Shown: positions 1-6,994 of the stretch, one piece after another
Position numbering within the stretch: position 1 is the stretch's first letter
Layout of the letters: every line of letters begins with the position of its first letter
The notes under the pieces: generated by a model
The model's input: the letters and a program-made list of their open reading frames with translations, nothing else
What the model was told of the DNA's origin: nothing
Databases searched by the model: none
Program-made: the position numbers and the translations under genes
DNA from: Acidobacteriota bacterium
Lineage (GTDB): Bacteria; Acidobacteriota; Terriglobia; 2-12-FULL-54-10
Assembly: GCA_016191085.1 (NCBI GenBank)
Contig: JACPPJ010000053.1
Location: 1-54,808 of the forward strand
Length of the DNA stretch: 54,808 nucleotides
Reading direction: 5' to 3'

Positions 1-51
1 CGTCTGTCGCAAAACGACTTTCTTTCCCCCCCATCGCGGTAAGTTCTCGAT

Positions 52-120
52 GCACTGTTCTGTTCCTCCGCAGATGATGTCTAAGCAACTTCAATCTAAC
101 CGATTAGGACAGAACAGTGC
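52..120. repeat. 12-bp perfect inverted repeat flanking a 45-bp spacer
   Basis: Positions 52-63 (GCACTGTTCTGT) and 109-120 (ACAGAACAGTGC) are exact reverse complements. The right arm lies inside the last codons of the S49 peptidase gene and the left arm beyond its stop. It could be a terminator-like hairpin with a large loop, or the ends of a small inserted sequence. No T-tract follows, so no function is assigned. Confidence 0.6.
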
Positions 121-1064
121 TCTCTAATTTCTGATTTCGGGATAAGTTGGGCTTCTTTGGCGATTCGCTCGGCGGCTCGCAACACGAGCGCCGCTAGATC
201 AGGCGCCCGCGCGTTGGTTTTTGCGCTTGCCGCTGCCGCTGGCGTCCGCCATTGCTGGGCGGTGCGCTGTAAACTTGCCAGCGCACCCTCGAAAGTTCCA
301 ATCTTGTCGGCCATGCCTACGACGACGGCCTTTTTGGCGGTGCGCAAGAAGCCGCGCCCAAAATCCGCAATCACATTTTCTGTGGTGGTGCCTCGGTTCC
401 GCGCCACGGCATTAACAAACACATGGCCCAGATCGTCCACCATCTCCTGCATGGTGCCGCGCCCTTCGTCGGTTTCGAGGTCGGGGCGTTTGAATGGCGA
501 CACAGAGGAAATGAAGCGGTAGGTTTTTGCGCCGCCCTGGACTGCAACGTCATCCCTAATGGTCGCAATCACTCCAATGGAGCCAAGTGCGCTGGTATCG
601 GCTACCACAATTTTCTGCGCGGCCGACGCCAGCCAATACGCGCCGGAGGCTGCTATATTTCCGACGTAAGCCCAGACCGGCTTGTGGCTCCGCGCTTGGA
701 TGATCGTCTTGGACAAGTTAGAGATGCCCGCGAGTTCATCGCCAGGAGAATCAATGTTCAGCAGGATGGATTTTATTTTCGGATGCTCAAGGGCCACACC
801 CAGGCCGCGCGCGAGCGTTTGAACGCTGATTCCACCGACAAGTTGGGCAATCAGGTTGTCATACCGGAAGATCGGCCCAATGATATTCAACACCGCCACA
901 CTGCCGCGCAATTCCAGTACAGTCCCATCGCCGCGCTCGGTCTTCTTCAATGCGACAGCTTCCATATCTGGAGTTTTGGCGCGCTGCGCAATATCCAGGA
1001 TGATTTTCAGGTTCTGTTCCCGGATGGCCCACGGTGCGCCAGCCGCTATGTCAAAAACCCTCAT
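96..1064 (-). CDS. S49-family serine peptidase, phage head-maturation type
   Basis: The protein resembles SppA/phage protein C-like S49 peptidases. Seen in the sequence: a substrate-channel segment 'LNIDSPGDELAG' near residue 100 and the active-site region 'NIAASGAYWLASAA' followed by 'ADTSALGSIGV', the hallmark Ser-bearing block of the family. There is no signal peptide or membrane segment, which suits a phage scaffold or portal-region protease better than a cellular SppA. The start is placed at the ATG at 1064 ('MRVFDIAAG'), because the upstream extension to 1133 is basic, unlike the family, and runs into the preceding gene. In tailed phages such a gene lies between portal and major capsid genes; a capsid gene, if present, would be below position 1. 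About 322 residues, apparently intact. Confidence 0.8.
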   Translation of the reverse strand: MRVFDIAAGAPWAIREQNLKIILDIAQRAKTPDMEAVALKKTERGDGTVLELRGSVAVLNIIGPIFRYDNLIAQLVGGISVQTLARGLGVALEHPKIKSILLNIDSPGDELAGISNLSKTIIQARSHKPVWAYVGNIAASGAYWLASAAQKIVVADTSALGSIGVIATIRDDVAVQGGAKTYRFISSVSPFKRPDLETDEGRGTMQEMVDDLGHVFVNAVARNRGTTTENVIADFGRGFLRTAKKAVVVGMADKIGTFEGALASLQRTAQQWRTPAAAASAKTNARAPDLAALVLRAAERIAKEAQLIPKSEIREHCSVLIG

Positions 1065-1101
1065 AAAGCCACCACCGATTGCCCGGTGACGACGCGATGA
1101 G

Positions 1102-1743
1102 TCACCGCCGGAGCGGCGAAGCCCGATCCTCATCCGGTTGCCGCTCTCCTATCACCGCCCTCACGGTCTCGGCGAGGACGCCGCTCGGGTCGGCGGCCCG
1201 CTCCTTGTCCCACTGCTCTTTCCGCCACGCGCGTGCCCGGGATACGCGCCGCTCAAGCTCTTTCGACAGGCGGAGCGGCTCGGCGATCGCGCTATCAACT
1301 TGTGCTGGTGCACCGGCGCGAACGCGCTCTTTTTGTTCGAGGAAATTTACTCCAATCGCTTCCTCCAGCGCCAAGCCGGCAGCGATAACATTGCGGACCT
1401 GCCGCTCGGCTGCTTCGAGCCGGTCGTGCCAGGCTGCGGCTTGCTGTTTATTGAATTCCCCGCGGGCACTATCAAGCTCTGTTCGCAGCGCCCTGGCTTC
1501 GTGGTACAGGGGCTGCGGATGGGTTTTTAAGCCACTGACGCGAGCATGGAGTTCCGGGACTCTTTTTTCCAACTTCTCAACGCCTTTGGGTTTGGCGCTC
1601 TCGCCGTTGAGTGCGCATTGGGTCTGCCATTTCTCCATCCCAGAGCGGAGGTCTTTCTCGGCTTGCTCCAGTTCCTTTTTGGCGGCGCTGAGCGCGGCCT
1701 CGGCCCGCTCAGCCTCGGCCAATAACTTCACGGCTGAATCCAT
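1102..1743 (-). CDS. Coiled-coil hypothetical protein, phage-associated
   Basis: A 213-residue protein rich in Ala, Glu, Lys and Arg, with long runs of heptad-like sequence from about residue 5 to 55 and again 90 to 180. No catalytic motif, signal peptide or membrane segment is visible. Its stop lies 37 bases before the start of the S49 peptidase, on the same strand, so the two are probably co-transcribed. A structural or scaffolding role in a phage head module is possible, but this is inference from position and composition only. The opposite strand is also open for more than 200 codons, which is an effect of the GC-rich codon pattern. Confidence 0.6.
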   Translation of the reverse strand: MDSAVKLLAEAERAEAALSAAKKELEQAEKDLRSGMEKWQTQCALNGESAKPKGVEKLEKRVPELHARVSGLKTHPQPLYHEARALRTELDSARGEFNKQQAAAWHDRLEAAERQVRNVIAAGLALEEAIGVNFLEQKERVRAGAPAQVDSAIAEPLRLSKELERRVSRARAWRKEQWDKERAADPSGVLAETVRAVIGERQPDEDRASPLRR

Positions 1744-1902
1744 TCCCGTTTTGAGTTCTTCGCTTCTCGCGTTTCCCTTTCACTCTTTTCCCTCCGTTTG
1801 AACAAAGTTTTTGACTTTCCGGCGGCGCGGTCGAAGCCACTTGTTGCTTCGACCTCATTCTTAACTCATTCAAGACTCTCAAGACTCTCGTGGTAGATTT
1901 GC

Positions 1903-2286
1903 TCAGTCGTAAGGATTGATTCCCGCTCCCCTAATTCCCGCTCCGATGACGAAGAACCGCCTAGCAGACCGGCGTTCTCTTGAGTAGTCGTGCGCCAGTT
2001 TGAGAACGCCATCTTGCTCTGCCCAGCGCGTCCCGTTGGCGACTGCGTGCCGTTCAGCGCAGAGGGTCTCGGCCCATTTCGCCTGCGCGAGTATGATCAT
2101 CCTGCTACCATCAGGTTGTGGTTTTACCAAGCCCGCCAAAGCAAGGGCCAGTGCCACCAAGTTTCCGAGCCGCTGAAGTTGCACTGTTGCACCGTTTCGC
2201 AAACTCGAGATCGGCCGATGATCCGCCGCGCGGTCTTGTTTGTGAGTGTTTTGCCGTGGGCGCACGTTGTCTTCAGTTAGAACCAC
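1903..2286 (-). CDS. Hypothetical protein (phage-like region)
   Basis: A 127-residue reading frame starting with GTG at 2286. It is Arg- and Ala-rich, with the central segment 'LGNLVALALALAGLVKP' and no motif I recognise. The C-terminal 'FFVIGAGIRGAGINPYD' is Gly-rich. It sits in the same minus-strand series as the S49 peptidase, after a 159-base gap, and may be a small head or tail-completion protein or an accessory gene. No clear ribosome binding site precedes the GTG, so both start and coding status are uncertain. Confidence 0.4.
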   Translation of the reverse strand: MVLTEDNVRPRQNTHKQDRAADHRPISSLRNGATVQLQRLGNLVALALALAGLVKPQPDGSRMIILAQAKWAETLCAERHAVANGTRWAEQDGVLKLAHDYSRERRSARRFFVIGAGIRGAGINPYD

Positions 2287-2386
2287 TTGAATGTGAGTTC
2301 AGGTATTGCTGACTCATCGGGAGTGGTCACGAAAAGGCAGTACGGCTCTTGCCCTGGGAGAACGATCACGGCTGGGCCTGTCGGCC

Positions 2387-2974
2387 TCAACTGTTCCTTT
2401 CTGATTCGCCAGCGCGTCGGATAAAAAGTTGTTTCCTCTTCCCGACCGTAATCAATTGCCTCGATACGATTGACCGCTCGTCCGTCCAGCGCACGATCAG
2501 CGGCCCAGCGGATCTATCATCGCCAGGCCGCATTTCTCTGACGATCTGCCCATAGAGCTCATCGTGCGCCGCGCCTATGCTGATGCTGGTATAGTGTGAA
2601 ACCAACTCAGCCCAACGCGTCGGCGGTAGGTCCATCGCCCCGGCAAAGAGTTCATCGCGCCACAGCGGATTCTGGGGTTCTATTTCGGAGCCGACTTTCT
2701 TCTTACTCACTTGGTAGGTGCGATATCCTGCCCCGCCGAACAGGGCAACCAGTAGCGCATCGGCTGACCGGCCCGCGGCTGGTTCTCCGACCGTCTCACG
2801 GTTGTGGTGCTTGTGCGCCCGCAGGCCGCTGTTGGTGTAGCCGCCGGCGTATCGCCATGTCAGCGACTTTTTCTGCCGCCCAGGAGCAAAAATCTTGACG
2901 GGCACCAGGTGGGTGGCGTGCTGGGCAAGGTCAGCACCCTGAAGCTCAGCCACATCCGCATGCATGCAAAGCAA
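2387..2974 (-). CDS. Hypothetical protein next to tRNA-Lys
   Basis: A 195-residue frame on the same strand as the phage-type genes and the last one before tRNA-Lys. An element integrated at a tRNA often carries its integrase here, but I see none of the Arg-His-x-x-Arg or Tyr motifs of tyrosine recombinases. The first 60 residues look unstructured and basic, so the true start may be internal. The middle ('NPLWRDELFAGAMDLPPT', 'ELYGQIVREMRPGD') looks more protein-like. No function is assigned. Confidence 0.4.
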   Translation of the reverse strand: MLCMHADVAELQGADLAQHATHLVPVKIFAPGRQKKSLTWRYAGGYTNSGLRAHKHHNRETVGEPAAGRSADALLVALFGGAGYRTYQVSKKKVGSEIEPQNPLWRDELFAGAMDLPPTRWAELVSHYTSISIGAAHDELYGQIVREMRPGDDRSAGPLIVRWTDERSIVSRQLITVGKRKQLFIRRAGESERNS

Positions 2975-3124
2975 GCGGCCGTCGCATCATTAGGAGAGGG
3001 CAGATCCGAAGTTGGATGCGCTGTGGTCGGAGGGAATCAGGCGGGTAGGATGCAATGATCCAGGAATCTTCCTGGGGTGGTTACAATTTTGGGTACAGTC
3101 AGCGGAGCCAAAACCGCTAAGTTA

Positions 3125-3200
3125 TGGTGAGCACGGCAGGAGTCGAACCTGCAACCTGAGGATTAAGAGTCCCCTGCTCTGCCAGTTGAGCTACGTGCCC
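3125..3200 (-). tRNA. tRNA-Lys (CUU anticodon)
   Basis: Read on the minus strand, the acceptor arms are GGGCACG (3200-3194) and CGTGCTC, which pair fully with one G-U. The D-arm is GCTC..GAGC and the anticodon loop is CTCTTAA with anticodon CTT. The T-arm is GCAGG TTCGACT CCTGC. The discriminator base is A and the CCA end is encoded (3127-3125). The 3' end faces the phage-type genes at 1-2974, the usual geometry for tRNA-targeted integration. Confidence 0.97.
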
Positions 3201-3688
3201 GTGCGCGGTACTAACACACTTGCGTTAAAACGGATTGTGCCGCAAGGATGTGTTGCTCGTCAATGGGAGGGAAACTCTCGCTTGATTGTGTTGCATGGCA
3301 TATAGCTAAATCCGTTTGCACAGCCCGTATTCTCTAGAAATTATTTGAGCTTGTTCCGGTGTTGTTGCACAAGATCGTTCACATAATCCATCGGAATAAC
3401 AGCTGTAAGCCCGGAGTTTTCCTCGAACGTTATCCGAGACGGTTTTTCTGCGAGCTCACAGCTACATCTATGTATGGCAAAAATGATTTTACTACTCCAA
3501 GGATGTATGCCCGCGTATTATGCCGGCCAGCTACGCTGATGGCATATACTCCGGGTGACTGCATCCCCGGCATAAATCGGCACATCAATTGCACCTGCCT
3601 CTCGCTACCTGCCACACCGTGGCGTAAAATAGTGACATACGGAGTTTTCTGCGGCTTTACGGCGGGAAATTCTGTTCTAGTGAGCGAT
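3201..3688. other. Gap between tRNA-Lys and the ETF-QO gene
   Basis: About 490 bases, visibly more AT-rich than the neighbouring genes. The frame of the following gene is open from 3359, but its translation before 3680 is unlike a flavoprotein N-terminus and rich in Cys and Arg, so I treat it as non-coding. No convincing promoter, hairpin or tRNA-like structure was found. Confidence 0.5.
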
Positions 3689-5377
3689 ATGACCCAACGA
3701 GAATCCCTGGAAATGGACGTGCTGATCGTGGGGGCTGGCCCTGCGGGTATGGCTACCGCTCTGCACTTGGCCCAGCTCATCGAAAAGCACAATTCGGAGG
3801 TTGACTCCGGTACGCGCCAAGGCCGCAAGCTATCAACGGAAGAAATCTACCTGCTCGAAAAGGGCCGCGAGATCGGCGCGCACCTGCTATCGGGAGCGGT
3901 GCTCGATCCGCGATCCCTCAAGGAGCTGCTGCCTGGGTTCGATCAATCCGGCAAGCTGCCGTCGTTCTTTACGCCTGTCACACAGGACGGCGTGTATTTC
4001 CTCACCGAGACCAGCGAGTGGAAACTGCCGGTGACACCGCCGTTCTTTCACAATCACGGCAACTACGTAGTTTCCATCAACCGGCTGGGACGCTGGCTCG
4101 GAGAACAAGTCGAGGCCACCGGACTGAGCGTCTTCACAGGATTCGCTGGAAAAGAAATCCTTTACGAAGACGGCCGCGTTTCCGGCGTGCGAACAGACGA
4201 CAAAGGTTTGGATCGCGAAGGCAAGCCCAAGAGCAACTTCGAGCCCGGATATGACCTGCAAGCCAAGGTCACGGTCCTGGCCGAAGGAACACACGGCTCA
4301 CTTGCCAAGCAACTCATTGCGGATAAGAGGCTCAACGCGGGACGCAACCCGCAGGTCTATGCGATAGGTGTCAAAGAATTGTGGGAAATTCCCGCAGGGC
4401 GCATTGAGCCGGGCACGGTGATCCACACGGCCGGCTGGCCGCTCACGGCAAATCAGTACGGCGGCGGCTGGCTGTATGCCATGCCGGAGGGCAGAATCTC
4501 CATCGGGCTTGTCTCGGGACTCGATTACAGCGATCCCGGATACGACCCACACGAAGCCTTTCAACGCTACAAGACTCATCCGTTCTTCCGACGCATTCTG
4601 GAAGGCGGCAAGATGCTGAAGTACGGCGCTAAGACCATACCCGAAGGCGGATGGTACGCCATGCCCAAGTTGGTCACAGATGGCGCCCTCATCGTCGGCG
4701 ACAGCGCCGGGTTCCTGAATTCGCAACGGCTGAAGGGAATTCACCTCGCGATCAAGAGCGGCATGCTGGCGGCGGAAACGGTCTTCGAGGCTCTGCGCGA
4801 TGACGACTTCTCCGAAGCAAAGCTCTCCGGGTACGTACAGCGGGTCGACCAAAGCTGGGCCAAGCATGAGCTATGGAAAGTTCGGAACTATCATCAGGCT
4901 TTTGAGCACGGCATGCTCGCTGGAGGCATCCACGTCGCACTACAGATGGTGACGGGCGGGCGCGGGCTCTATGAACGTTATCCCAATCGCGCCGGGCACG
5001 AGCATCTGCACAGGCTGAACGGGACCAGCCGGACCGCGCGCGAGCGGCTCGCGCCGGATGGCAAGCTGACGTTTGATAAGCTGACGGATGTCTATCACTC
5101 CGCCACCAAACACGCGGAAGATCAGCCGTGCCATCTTTTGATCCACGATACCAATATCTGCAATCAGCGCTGCACTGTGGAGTACGGCAACCCCTGCCAG
5201 CACTTCTGTCCCGCCGCAGTTTACGAGATGGTGGAGGCAAAGGATGGCAGCAAACAGATCCATTTGAATCCCTCCAACTGTGTTCATTGCAAAACCTGCG
5301 ATATCATGGACCCGTACCAGATAATAACGTGGGTGCCGCCGGAAGGCGGTGGCGGTCCCAATTACGAGAACCTGTAA
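3689..5377 (+). CDS. Electron-transfer flavoprotein:ubiquinone oxidoreductase
   Basis: ETF-QO passes electrons from reduced ETF, fed by acyl-CoA and amino-acid dehydrogenases, into the membrane quinone pool using FAD and one 4Fe-4S cluster. The FAD dinucleotide motif GAGPAG is at residues 15-20 from the chosen ATG. The C-terminus carries the ferredoxin-like cluster motif: Cys507, then Cys531, Cys534 and Cys537 in 'NCVHCKTCDIMDP', followed by 'VPPEGGGGPNY', typical of the family. The length of 562 residues matches bacterial homologues. The GTG nine bases upstream (3680) is an alternative start; neither has a strong Shine-Dalgarno sequence. No etfA/etfB genes are nearby. Intact. Confidence 0.93.
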   Translation: MTQRESLEMDVLIVGAGPAGMATALHLAQLIEKHNSEVDSGTRQGRKLSTEEIYLLEKGREIGAHLLSGAVLDPRSLKELLPGFDQSGKLPSFFTPVTQDGVYFLTETSEWKLPVTPPFFHNHGNYVVSINRLGRWLGEQVEATGLSVFTGFAGKEILYEDGRVSGVRTDDKGLDREGKPKSNFEPGYDLQAKVTVLAEGTHGSLAKQLIADKRLNAGRNPQVYAIGVKELWEIPAGRIEPGTVIHTAGWPLTANQYGGGWLYAMPEGRISIGLVSGLDYSDPGYDPHEAFQRYKTHPFFRRILEGGKMLKYGAKTIPEGGWYAMPKLVTDGALIVGDSAGFLNSQRLKGIHLAIKSGMLAAETVFEALRDDDFSEAKLSGYVQRVDQSWAKHELWKVRNYHQAFEHGMLAGGIHVALQMVTGGRGLYERYPNRAGHEHLHRLNGTSRTARERLAPDGKLTFDKLTDVYHSATKHAEDQPCHLLIHDTNICNQRCTVEYGNPCQHFCPAAVYEMVEAKDGSKQIHLNPSNCVHCKTCDIMDPYQIITWVPPEGGGGPNYENL

Positions 5378-5411
5378 TCCGTCATTCGTGTTCTGCAGAG
5401 CGTTGAATACC

Positions 5412-5547
5412 GTAAGGGCGCGGCTTCAGCCGTGCTGAAAAGCAGAAAACTATTGGGCTTTAGCCCCTGAGGTGGCTTTCTCCCTCAGCGGCTAAAGCCG
5501 AAGCATCTCCAATACGTTTTGCGGCACGGCTGAAGCCGTGCCCTTAC
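5412..5547. repeat. Nested palindromic repeat, copy A
   Basis: The element starts with GTAAGGGCGCGGCTTCAGCC and ends with the near-reverse complement GGCTGAAGCCGTGCCCTTAC. Between the ends lies a second inverted pair, GGGCTTTAGCCCCTGAGG and CCTCAGCGGCTAAAGCC. Related elements are at 37731-37862 and 40260-40458. It fills the ETF-QO/argR gap and ends 7 bases before the argR TTG start. Confidence 0.9.
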
Positions 5548-5554
5548 TGAAAAG

Positions 5555-6031
5555 TTGCGCGGCGCGGTGCAACCAATTAAAGCGCCTGTGAAAAAAACAT
5601 ATCGCCAGGGACAGATCCTCAACTTGATCCGCAATCAAACCATCCGCACACAGGAAGATCTGGCGGCAGCCTTAAAGAAGGTCGGCATAGACGTCACGCA
5701 GGTGACTCTATCACGCGACATTCACGACTTAGGTCTGTTGAAAGGCCCCGGCGGCTACCACGAGCCGCAGGCGGATACGCCGCGTTCGAGCGAGGTCGGC
5801 ACGCTTCAGTGGACGCTGGAAGAATTCGTTCGCGATGTGAAGACCGCCTGCAACCTAGTGATCGTCAAAACAGCTCCGGGCAACGCTCAGACAGTCGCCG
5901 CGGCGCTCGACCGCCAAGGCTGGCCGCAAATCATCGGCACCCTCGCGGGGGACGATACCATATTTGCCGCAACGCCCGACGCCAAACAGGCATTGTACGT
6001 CCGCAGCAAATTGCTCGAGATGATGCGGTAG
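5555..6031 (+). CDS. argR: Arginine repressor ArgR
   Basis: Hexameric arginine-dependent regulator of arginine biosynthesis and catabolism. The N-terminal winged HTH is seen as 'RQGQILNLIRNQTIRTQEDLAAAL' in outline (about residues 18-40), followed by the family signature 'VTQVTLSRDIHDLGLLK'. The C-terminal arginine-binding, oligomerisation domain includes 'VKTAPGNAQTVAAALD' and the Asp pair in 'TLAGDDTIFAA', which contacts arginine in known ArgR proteins. The frame opens at TTG 5555. GTG codons at 5567 or 5588 (giving 147 residues, with 'KKTYRQGQ' at the N-terminus) are equally possible; none has a clear ribosome binding site, perhaps because a repeat element abuts this gene. No arg biosynthetic genes are in the window. 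Confidence 0.92.
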   Translation: MRGAVQPIKAPVKKTYRQGQILNLIRNQTIRTQEDLAAALKKVGIDVTQVTLSRDIHDLGLLKGPGGYHEPQADTPRSSEVGTLQWTLEEFVRDVKTACNLVIVKTAPGNAQTVAAALDRQGWPQIIGTLAGDDTIFAATPDAKQALYVRSKLLEMMR

Positions 6032-6085
6032 CAGACTCGGCTGCCAAATCGCTCCGCTGCATCATCGAATATGCAGGAGTGAAAT

Positions 6086-6307
6086 ATGCAGGATGCCGCA
6101 CCGCGCCCTGGCGATCCGGACGAGCAGCCTTGGCGAATGCCACAGCCGCCAAGCCCGCCGAAGGAACCGCCCTCGCCCGGGCCTGTTGAGCCCCCACCGA
6201 TAGACGAGCCGCAGCGCATCCCGCCAAAGCCGCCCGACCCGATTGACCCTCCTCCCGGCCCATTGCGGTCGCCATTTGGTCCTGAAGAGGAACCTTCGCA
6301 AGCCTGA
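6086..6307 (+). CDS. Small proline-rich protein
   Basis: A 73-residue protein in which roughly 40% of residues are proline, in PP, PPP and PxP runs, with acidic residues and no hydrophobic segment. It is therefore probably extended and cytosolic, or a ligand for SH3-like or EVH1-like modules. An AGGAG-type ribosome binding site (6075-6079) lies 6 bases before the ATG. It sits 54 bases after argR, in the run of plus-strand genes leading to the rhodanese. I know of no named family. The strong ribosome binding site and codon pattern argue for translation. Confidence 0.6.
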   Translation: MQDAAPRPGDPDEQPWRMPQPPSPPKEPPSPGPVEPPPIDEPQRIPPKPPDPIDPPPGPLRSPFGPEEEPSQA

Positions 6308-6383
6308 AAAGCCGCGCCGTACGAACTACAAACAAGAACCCGCAGCGATGGTTCGCTGAATCTAATCCTCCGAGGTCGCTGCG

Positions 6384-6575
6384 ATGCATCTACAAGCATC
6401 CATGCTAGTTCTGCTGAGTATGGCCGTCACGCTCCTGATGGTGCTCGGCTTTCGGCGCTACTCGGAACAGCGCCGAAGAGAGATGTTTTTGCATCACCGC
6501 CGCAGCCGAGTTGTATTTGATCTCACGGATGATCACAACAATACTCAGGAGAACGCCGGGACAGATCCCGTTTAA
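6384..6575 (+). CDS. Small single-pass membrane protein
   Basis: 63 residues: a hydrophobic segment at about residues 6-22 ('SMLVLLSMAVTLLMVLGF') followed by a strongly basic stretch with many Arg and His, then an acidic-polar tail. By the positive-inside rule the C-terminus would be cytoplasmic. The sequence CTCCGAGG lies 8-15 bases before the ATG as a possible ribosome binding site. The gene ends 44 bases before the rhodanese. No homologue is recognised; it is annotated on composition and position. Confidence 0.55.
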   Translation: MHLQASMLVLLSMAVTLLMVLGFRRYSEQRRREMFLHHRRSRVVFDLTDDHNNTQENAGTDPV

Positions 6576-6619
6576 GTTTCGAGAAAACGTCGCGCGAGAT
6601 TGCTCCAAGGAGTAGACAC

Positions 6620-6973
6620 ATGGAAATTCCGCGGATCTCCATCGAAGAAATTAAGAGGCTCAAAGATAACAATCAGCCAATGGTGTTCCTGGACAGCCGC
6701 AATCCGCAGGCTTGGGCGGGATCGGATGAAAAAATTCCGGGGGCTATTCGCGTCCCTGCGGACCAGGTGATTCAGCACCTGAAGGAGATACCGAAGGGTA
6801 GGACCATCATCACGTACTGTACCTGACCGAATGAAGGATCCAGCGCCCGTGTGGCGGAGGAATTAGCCAAAGAGGGATATCAGCATACGTATGCGCTAAA
6901 GGGAGGATTCAACGCGTGGCGCGACGCCGGCCACCAGTTGGAATCGAAGCCGCGCAGTGCCGCCGCCGCTTGA
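6620..6973 (+). CDS. Rhodanese-domain protein, probable selenoprotein (UGA = Sec69)
   Basis: A single rhodanese domain of 117 residues if the in-frame TGA at 6824-6826 is read through. Before the TGA: 'MEIPRISIEEIKRL', 'VFLDSRNPQAWAGSDEKIPG' and 'RTIITYCT'. After it: 'PNEGSSARVAEELA', 'YALKGGFNAWRDAGH' and a stop at 6971-6973. Relatives I recall have 'YC-x-C-PNE-x-SSAR' in the active-site loop, so the TGA replaces exactly the second Cys, giving Cys67-Thr68-Sec69 with Arg77 closing the loop. A SECIS-like hairpin follows 21 bases downstream, and the base after UGA is C, a weak stop context. The ATG has an AAGGAG ribosome binding site (6606-6611). The next gene starts 21 bases after the true stop. 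The alternative is a pseudogene made by one Cys-to-stop change; the intact remainder argues against that. Confidence 0.75.
6839..6861 (+). promoter_or_regulatory. Candidate bacterial SECIS hairpin
   Basis: Just after the in-frame TGA (6824-6826), CGCC (6844-6847) pairs with GGCG (6853-6856) under the loop CGUGU (6848-6852). A lower TCC/GGA stem (6839-6841 with 6859-6861) lies across a 2x2 internal loop. The apical loop begins 21 bases after the UGA and carries a G-U at its second and third positions. Both features agree with the loose bacterial SECIS rules (apical loop about 16-37 bases downstream, G near the loop start). Confidence 0.55.
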
Positions 6974-6994
6974 CCCAATCCAGGTGGGTCTGCC

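Noticed and set aside
423-1801. Long plus-strand frames opposite the S49 and coiled-coil genes
   Set aside because: Arg/Cys/Ser-rich translations with no motifs; they mirror the codon pattern of the minus-strand genes.
1860-1885. Tandem AAGACTCTC pair near 1870
   Set aside because: Two short units only, in a gap; too little to call a functional repeat.
3359-3688. N-terminal 110-residue extension of ETF-QO
   Set aside because: Not conserved, Cys/Arg-rich and without a ribosome binding site; the FAD motif begins right after the internal ATG.
4298-4867. 189-residue minus-strand frame inside ETF-QO
   Set aside because: The plus strand encodes a fully conserved flavoprotein there.
6620-6826. 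Rhodanese as a simple 68-residue protein or pseudogene
   Set aside because: The frame after the TGA is intact, conserved in pattern and preceded by a SECIS-like hairpin; a selenoprotein explains this better, though not proven.
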